Source: Oscillospiraceae bacterium (GTDB taxonomy: Bacteria; Bacillota; Clostridia; Oscillospirales; Ruminococcaceae). Taken from it: a DNA stretch of 64,000 nt. The position numbers and the translations under genes are program-made. Below the pieces are notes generated by a model that was not told where the DNA came from, searched no databases, and saw nothing but the letters and a program-made list of their open reading frames with translations. The stretch covers positions 1-64,000 of the forward strand of contig SVNC01000009.1 in assembly GCA_015067025.1 (NCBI GenBank), given 5' to 3'. Of the stretch, positions 60,292 to 64,000 are shown in pieces; within the stretch, counting starts at the first letter, position 1, and every line of letters begins with the position of its first letter.

Positions 60292-62322
60292 ATGATAAAC
60301 GAAAAGGTAAAAGAAAGAGCAAAAAAATTAGTATCAGAAATGACTGTGGAAGAAAAATGCAGTCAGCTCCGTTATGATTCCCCTTCAATAGAAAGACTGG
60401 ATATACCCGCTTATAACTGGTGGAATGAGGGACTCCACGGACTCGCCCGAGCAGGTACGGCAACTATGTTCCCTCAGGCTATCGCTATAGCGGCAACCTT
60501 TGATGAAGAGCTGACAAAGCGTATGGCTGAGATAATTGGCACAGAAGCAAGAGCAAAGTATAACGCAAGCAGTAAAAAGGGCGACAGAGATATTTATAAG
60601 GGACTCACTATCTGGTCACCCAATATAAATATATTCCGTGATCCCAGATGGGGCAGAGGTCACGAAACCTACGGTGAAGACCCTTATCTTACCTCCGTAC
60701 TTGGCAGTGCTTACGTAAAAGGGCTTCAGGGGGACGGTGAATATATGACCGCCTCTGCTTGTGCAAAACATTTTGCAGTACACAGCGGACCTGAAAATTT
60801 AAGACACGAATTCGATGCGGTATGTTCAGAAAAGGAGCTTTTTGAAACCTACCTCTACGCCTTTAAAAAACTGGTTGAAAGCGATGTATCAGGCGTTATG
60901 GGAGCGTACAACAGAGTTATGGGCGAGCCTGCCTGTGCAAGCAGAAAGCTTATGGATATACTGAAAAATCAGTGGGGTTATGACGGATATTTCGTTTCTG
61001 ACTGCTGGGCAATTCAGGATTTTCATATGCATCATAAGGTGACCTCAAACTTTGTAGAGTCCGCTGCTCTTGCTCTTAAAACAGGCTGTGACGTAAATTG
61101 CGGCTGTTCTTACGCCTACGTTCTTCAGGCGTACAATGAAGGTCTTGTTACTATAGAAGATATAGACAGAAGCGTCACAAAGCTCTTTGAGATACGCATT
61201 GCTCTCGGTATGTTTGATAAGACGGAGCTTGACGAAATCCCCTACACAGTAATTGACTGCAAGGAGCACAACGAGGTTTCCTTAAAGGCGGCAGAAAAGT
61301 CAATGGTACTGCTTAAAAACGATGGAATACTGCCTTTAAATAAGGATAAGATAAAGACTCTTGCGGTTATCGGTTGCAGTGCTGATAATGTGGATAGCTT
61401 AAAGGGTAACTATTATGGTACTGCATCGGGCTACACAACTTTCTTACAGGGTATAAAGAATAAGTGTGGTGATGATATCAGGGTACTTTACAGCGAAGGC
61501 TGTCACATTATGAAGGACAGATGTGAGGGACTGGCACAGCCCGATGACAGAGTTTCCGAGGCGATAATTACTGCAGAAAACAGCGACGCAGTAGTTCTTT
61601 GCGTAGGTCTTGACGAGCATATCGAAGGTGAAGAAGGAGACCAGGGCAATGAATATGCATCAGGCGATAAGACAAGTCTTCTGCTTCCCGAAAGCCAGCG
61701 CAGACTCATAAAGACAGTACTTGATACAGGAAAGCCCACGGTCGTGGTAATTTCCGCCGGTAGCTCAGTAGTAACGGGAGACGAAAGAGAAAATGCGCTT
61801 ATATGTGCATGGTATTCAGGTCCTCACGGCGGTACTGCTCTTGCAAATATTCTTTTCGGTGACGTTTCTCCCTCAGGAAAGCTCCCCGTAACCTTCTACA
61901 AGGATACGGACGCACTCCCCGAATTCACCGATTACAGCATGAAAAACCGCACCTATAAGTATCTTGAAGATGACAGCAACGTGCTTTATCCCTTTGGCTT
62001 CGGTCTTACCTATTCAAAGTTTACGTCAGAGCTTATTTCTGTAGAAAAGACGGAAAAGGGAAGAGTGGTAAGGGTAAAGGCAGAAAACGTAGGTAATTAT
62101 GACAGCGACGAGGTTATAGAGCTTTACGTAAGCTCAAAGGATAAGAATGCCCCCTTACGTCCTTGGCTTTGCGGCTTTAAGAGAATAAATCTTAAAAAGG
62201 GAGAAAGCGGTATTTTTGAAATAGAAATGCCCGAAGATATCTTAGCGATATATGACGAAAACGGCAAACCCTATTTTGCTGATGATTATGAATTCTTTGC
62301 AGGCTTTGGACAGAAAAAGTAA
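60292..62322 (+). CDS. glycoside hydrolase family 3 (beta-xylosidase/beta-glucosidase type)
   Basis: 676 residues from the ATG at 60292 after AAGGAGAAGG; the earlier in-frame ATG lies within the promoter. GH3 N-terminal barrel with [17 protein letters not shown], typical of the xylosidase-like subgroup, and the nucleophile aspartate D237 in [11 protein letters not shown]. The C-terminal sandwich has [18 protein letters not shown], and a fibronectin-III-like tail begins near 590. No signal peptide, so it acts on imported oligosaccharides. A single-gene unit next to genes of unrelated function. Confidence 0.93.
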   Translation: MINEKVKERAKKLVSEMTVEEKCSQLRYDSPSIERLDIPAYNWWNEGLHGLARAGTATMFPQAIAIAATFDEELTKRMAEIIGTEARAKYNASSKKGDRDIYKGLTIWSPNINIFRDPRWGRGHETYGEDPYLTSVLGSAYVKGLQGDGEYMTASACAKHFAVHSGPENLRHEFDAVCSEKELFETYLYAFKKLVESDVSGVMGAYNRVMGEPACASRKLMDILKNQWGYDGYFVSDCWAIQDFHMHHKVTSNFVESAALALKTGCDVNCGCSYAYVLQAYNEGLVTIEDIDRSVTKLFEIRIALGMFDKTELDEIPYTVIDCKEHNEVSLKAAEKSMVLLKNDGILPLNKDKIKTLAVIGCSADNVDSLKGNYYGTASGYTTFLQGIKNKCGDDIRVLYSEGCHIMKDRCEGLAQPDDRVSEAIITAENSDAVVLCVGLDEHIEGEEGDQGNEYASGDKTSLLLPESQRRLIKTVLDTGKPTVVVISAGSSVVTGDERENALICAWYSGPHGGTALANILFGDVSPSGKLPVTFYKDTDALPEFTDYSMKNRTYKYLEDDSNVLYPFGFGLTYSKFTSELISVEKTEKGRVVRVKAENVGNYDSDEVIELYVSSKDKNAPLRPWLCGFKRINLKKGESGIFEIEMPEDILAIYDENGKPYFADDYEFFAGFGQKK

Positions 62323-62330
62323 ATAAATAA

Positions 62331-62355
62331 ACGGCAGGATCATCCTGCCGTTTTC
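62331..62355. terminator. terminator between GH3 and GNAT genes
   Basis: AACGGCAGGAT and ATCCTGCCGTT form a stem followed by TTCCTTTT on the plus strand and A-rich sequence on the left for the other strand. Confidence 0.8.
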
Positions 62356-62358
62356 CTT

Positions 62359-62613
62359 TTATCTTATATTATTCTTCTCCATATACCTTTTAGCATAAGA
62401 ACAGCTGGCGGTAACTTTTCCGCCCTTTCTTTTTATCTCTTCAATGGCAAGAGCCACAAGCTGAGCGGCAATGCCTTTACCCTGCATACAGCTGTCAACA
62501 AAGGTGTGGTTTATATCATAAACGCCCTTTTCGGTTTCGGGAAAGCAGACTTCTCCTACCGGCTTTTCTTCTTCCATACAGATAATTCTGTTTTCTTCGG
62601 TAATAAAATTCAT
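62359..62613 (-). CDS. small GNAT-fold N-acetyltransferase (YjdJ/NATD1-like)
   Basis: 84 residues. The short GNAT form keeps the acetyl-CoA loop: HTFVDSCMQGKGIAAQLVALAIEEIKRKGGKV, then TASCSYAKRYMEKN. Such proteins are about half the length of normal GNAT enzymes. The substrate is unknown. It is read in the direction opposite to GH3. An ACGGCAGGATcATCCTGCCGT-type hairpin lies between them at about 62331-62352 as a shared terminator. Confidence 0.85.
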   Translation of the reverse strand: MNFITEENRIICMEEEKPVGEVCFPETEKGVYDINHTFVDSCMQGKGIAAQLVALAIEEIKRKGGKVTASCSYAKRYMEKNNIR

Positions 62614-62663
62614 TGCAGTTCTCCTTTTCAGAATATATTATGTGACAGAGAATTTAATTTTAT

Positions 62664-64000
62664 TTAAAATATCTGTTCAAGGGCAGAAATAATATCCTTA
62701 TATAAAGTTATCATTTTGTCGTGGGTACTGTTTATAGTATCCATATCGTTATCCTTTGCCGCAAACTGCAGCTTTTCGGCAAGTTTTGAAAGCTTATCAA
62801 AGCCAAGCATTTTTGCGGAGCCTTTAAGTGTATGTACTTCTATTTCGTACTGCTTTATATTATTATCCTTGTATGCGTCTTCTATAGGCTCATACTTCTT
62901 GCCAAAGAGAAACTCCTGAAGAAATTCGATATATACGCTTTCACTCTGACAACAGTACATAATGCCCATATCTGTATTCACATCGGGTATCAGAGTCTTC
63001 AGCTTCTGTAACGGGGGTGACAGCTTTTTGAAAGAATCAGACTCATCATCCGCCTTGTCGGATTTATCTTGCTCTCTTGTAACGGGTATCATCTTTTCAT
63101 CAGGCAGATACTGTTTAATAAGAGCTTCTAATTTATCGGGCACTATAGGCTTTGACAGATAGTCTGTAAATCCTTTTTTAAGATACATTTCTTTCATACC
63201 GATAAGAGCATTGGCGGTAAGCATAACAACTGTCGTATTGTTATTTGGATTTGTTTTGTCGCCCTTTATATGACCTAAGGTTTCGATACCGTCCATTACG
63301 GGCATCATATGGTCCATAAATATGATGTCGTATTTTTTCTTTGCGGTGATTTCAAGTGCTTCCTGACCGCTGAGAGCGGTATCTACCTGCATATTGAAAT
63401 TCTTTATAAGATTTACAAATACGTTAAGGTTTACAGCCACATCGTCAACAACCAATATCTTAGCGTCAGGTGCGGTATAATCACATTCGTGCTTATAACT
63501 TTTTCCGCTTGTTGCTATAGTATCAAAATCAATCTTTCCAACGGGTGTTTCGCTTACAATTTTCTGAGGAATGCATACGGTAAAGGCAGAGCCCTTTCCG
63601 TATTCACTTTCTACGGATATAGTGCCATCCATCAGATTTACAAAGCTCTTTACAATATTAAGACCTAAGCCTGTACCTTCGATATTACGGTTTTTGTGTA
63701 AATCAAATCTTTCAAATTTGCCGAACAGCTTATCAAGATTTTCTTTAGCAATACCTATGCCTGAGTCCTTGACAGTAACCTTAAACATCAGCTGTTCCTG
63801 TTTTACTTCGCCGTCTATAATGAAATGAACATCGCCCTTTTCAGTATATTTTACGGCATTTGTCAGCAGGTTTAAAATTACCTGACGGATGTGGGCAATG
63901 TCGCCGCGAAGAGAGCCGGGTATCCGCTCGTTACATTCCACATGGAAGGAAAGTCCCTTGCTCCTTACACGGTCGATAATCATGTTATAGCAGTCGACTA
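62664..64000 (-). CDS. hybrid sensor histidine kinase, C-terminal part (cut by window edge)
   Basis: The reading frame is open to the edge of the window, so the N-terminal sensor and most of the HisKA domain are missing; 445 codons are visible. They contain an ATPase domain (LLTNAVKYTEKGDV, GTGLGLNIVKSFV), a receiver domain with VVDDVAVNLNVF and the phosphoacceptor in IIFMDHMMPVMDG, and an Hpt domain with histidine in EVHTLKGSAKMLGF. The domain order equals that of the kinase at 55132-57498, and many segments are similar, so the two are paralogues. Confidence 0.93.
   Translation of the reverse strand, partial: VDCYNMIIDRVRSKGLSFHVECNERIPGSLRGDIAHIRQVILNLLTNAVKYTEKGDVHFIIDGEVKQEQLMFKVTVKDSGIGIAKENLDKLFGKFERFDLHKNRNIEGTGLGLNIVKSFVNLMDGTISVESEYGKGSAFTVCIPQKIVSETPVGKIDFDTIATSGKSYKHECDYTAPDAKILVVDDVAVNLNVFVNLIKNFNMQVDTALSGQEALEITAKKKYDIIFMDHMMPVMDGIETLGHIKGDKTNPNNNTTVVMLTANALIGMKEMYLKKGFTDYLSKPIVPDKLEALIKQYLPDEKMIPVTREQDKSDKADDESDSFKKLSPPLQKLKTLIPDVNTDMGIMYCCQSESVYIEFLQEFLFGKKYEPIEDAYKDNNIKQYEIEVHTLKGSAKMLGFDKLSKLAEKLQFAAKDNDMDTINSTHDKMITLYKDIISALEQIF

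Noticed and set aside
60152-60463. 104-codon N-terminal extension of the macrodomain protein
   Set aside because: It crosses the divergent GH3 promoter and start, lacks family similarity, and the ATG at 60151 has a ribosome binding site directly before the macrodomain.

Overview
The window looks like chromosomal DNA from a spore-forming, anaerobic gut or rumen Firmicute of the Ruminococcus / Oscillospiraceae type. Evidence seen: sporulation-type genes (a SpoIIQ-like M23 protein and a SleB-like cortex hydrolase), pyruvate formate-lyase with its activase, a GH3 xylosidase/glucosidase, a sugar ABC importer, GGAGG-type ribosome binding sites and TTGACA/TATAAT promoters. I cannot name the species from the sequence alone.

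Layout. 1-570: tail of an rRNA operon (5S) and tRNAs Lys, Glu, Met and Trp. 571-1000: a dense array of small hairpins. 1.1-2.2 kb: two small membrane proteins. 2.6-6.5 kb: a LacI-sensor/LytTR regulator divergent from an OmpR/histidine-kinase pair, with phased repeats around the regulator. 6.5-7.1 kb: intergenic structured repeats. 7.2-12.6 kb: an APH-like protein, a PadR/DUF1700/DUF4097 operon, a radical SAM protein and a PrsA-like foldase. 12.9-16.4 kb: BMP lipoprotein, SpoIIQ-like protein and two surface proteins with an unusual sorting-like tail. 16.5-25.2 kb: deacetylase, MATE pump, a degenerate sigma factor with a large membrane partner, a lipase-like hydrolase, an NSS transporter and SleB. 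25.3-31 kb: a polysaccharide export and glycosyltransferase operon. 31.2-34.7 kb: a second copy of the structured element, then pflB-pflA. 34.7-42.2 kb: sugar ABC importer, ispD, pheA and a PASTA pseudokinase. 42.5-48.6 kb: small unknown gene, rpe, mecA-like, a three-gene Rnf-like operon, a putative glycosidase and yajC. 48.9-53.5 kb: esterase, DUF368 flippase-like protein and a degenerate P-type ATPase. 53.8-57.7 kb: response regulator, lipid-kinase-like protein, hybrid kinase and a broken ribbon-helix-helix gene. 57.8-64 kb: SLOG-like protein, VWA, macrodomain, GH3, GNAT and a hybrid kinase cut by the window edge.

Most unusual observations: (1) two approximately 330-bp copies of a structured intergenic element with compensatory base changes in several helices, each bounded by its own pair of near-identical hairpin direct repeats; (2) an RnfD-RnfE-RnfA-like operon that lacks RnfB/C/G and also lacks the intramembrane Fe-S cysteines and the covalent-FMN threonine; (3) an array of variable hairpins separated by a constant 7-nt spacer; (4) several enzymes with eroded catalytic motifs (P-type ATPase, Ser/Thr kinase, APH-like kinase, lipid kinase); (5) a DUF368 protein carrying an inserted domain that resembles a carbohydrate-binding module. 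Family assignments are by motif recognition only; no database search was run.
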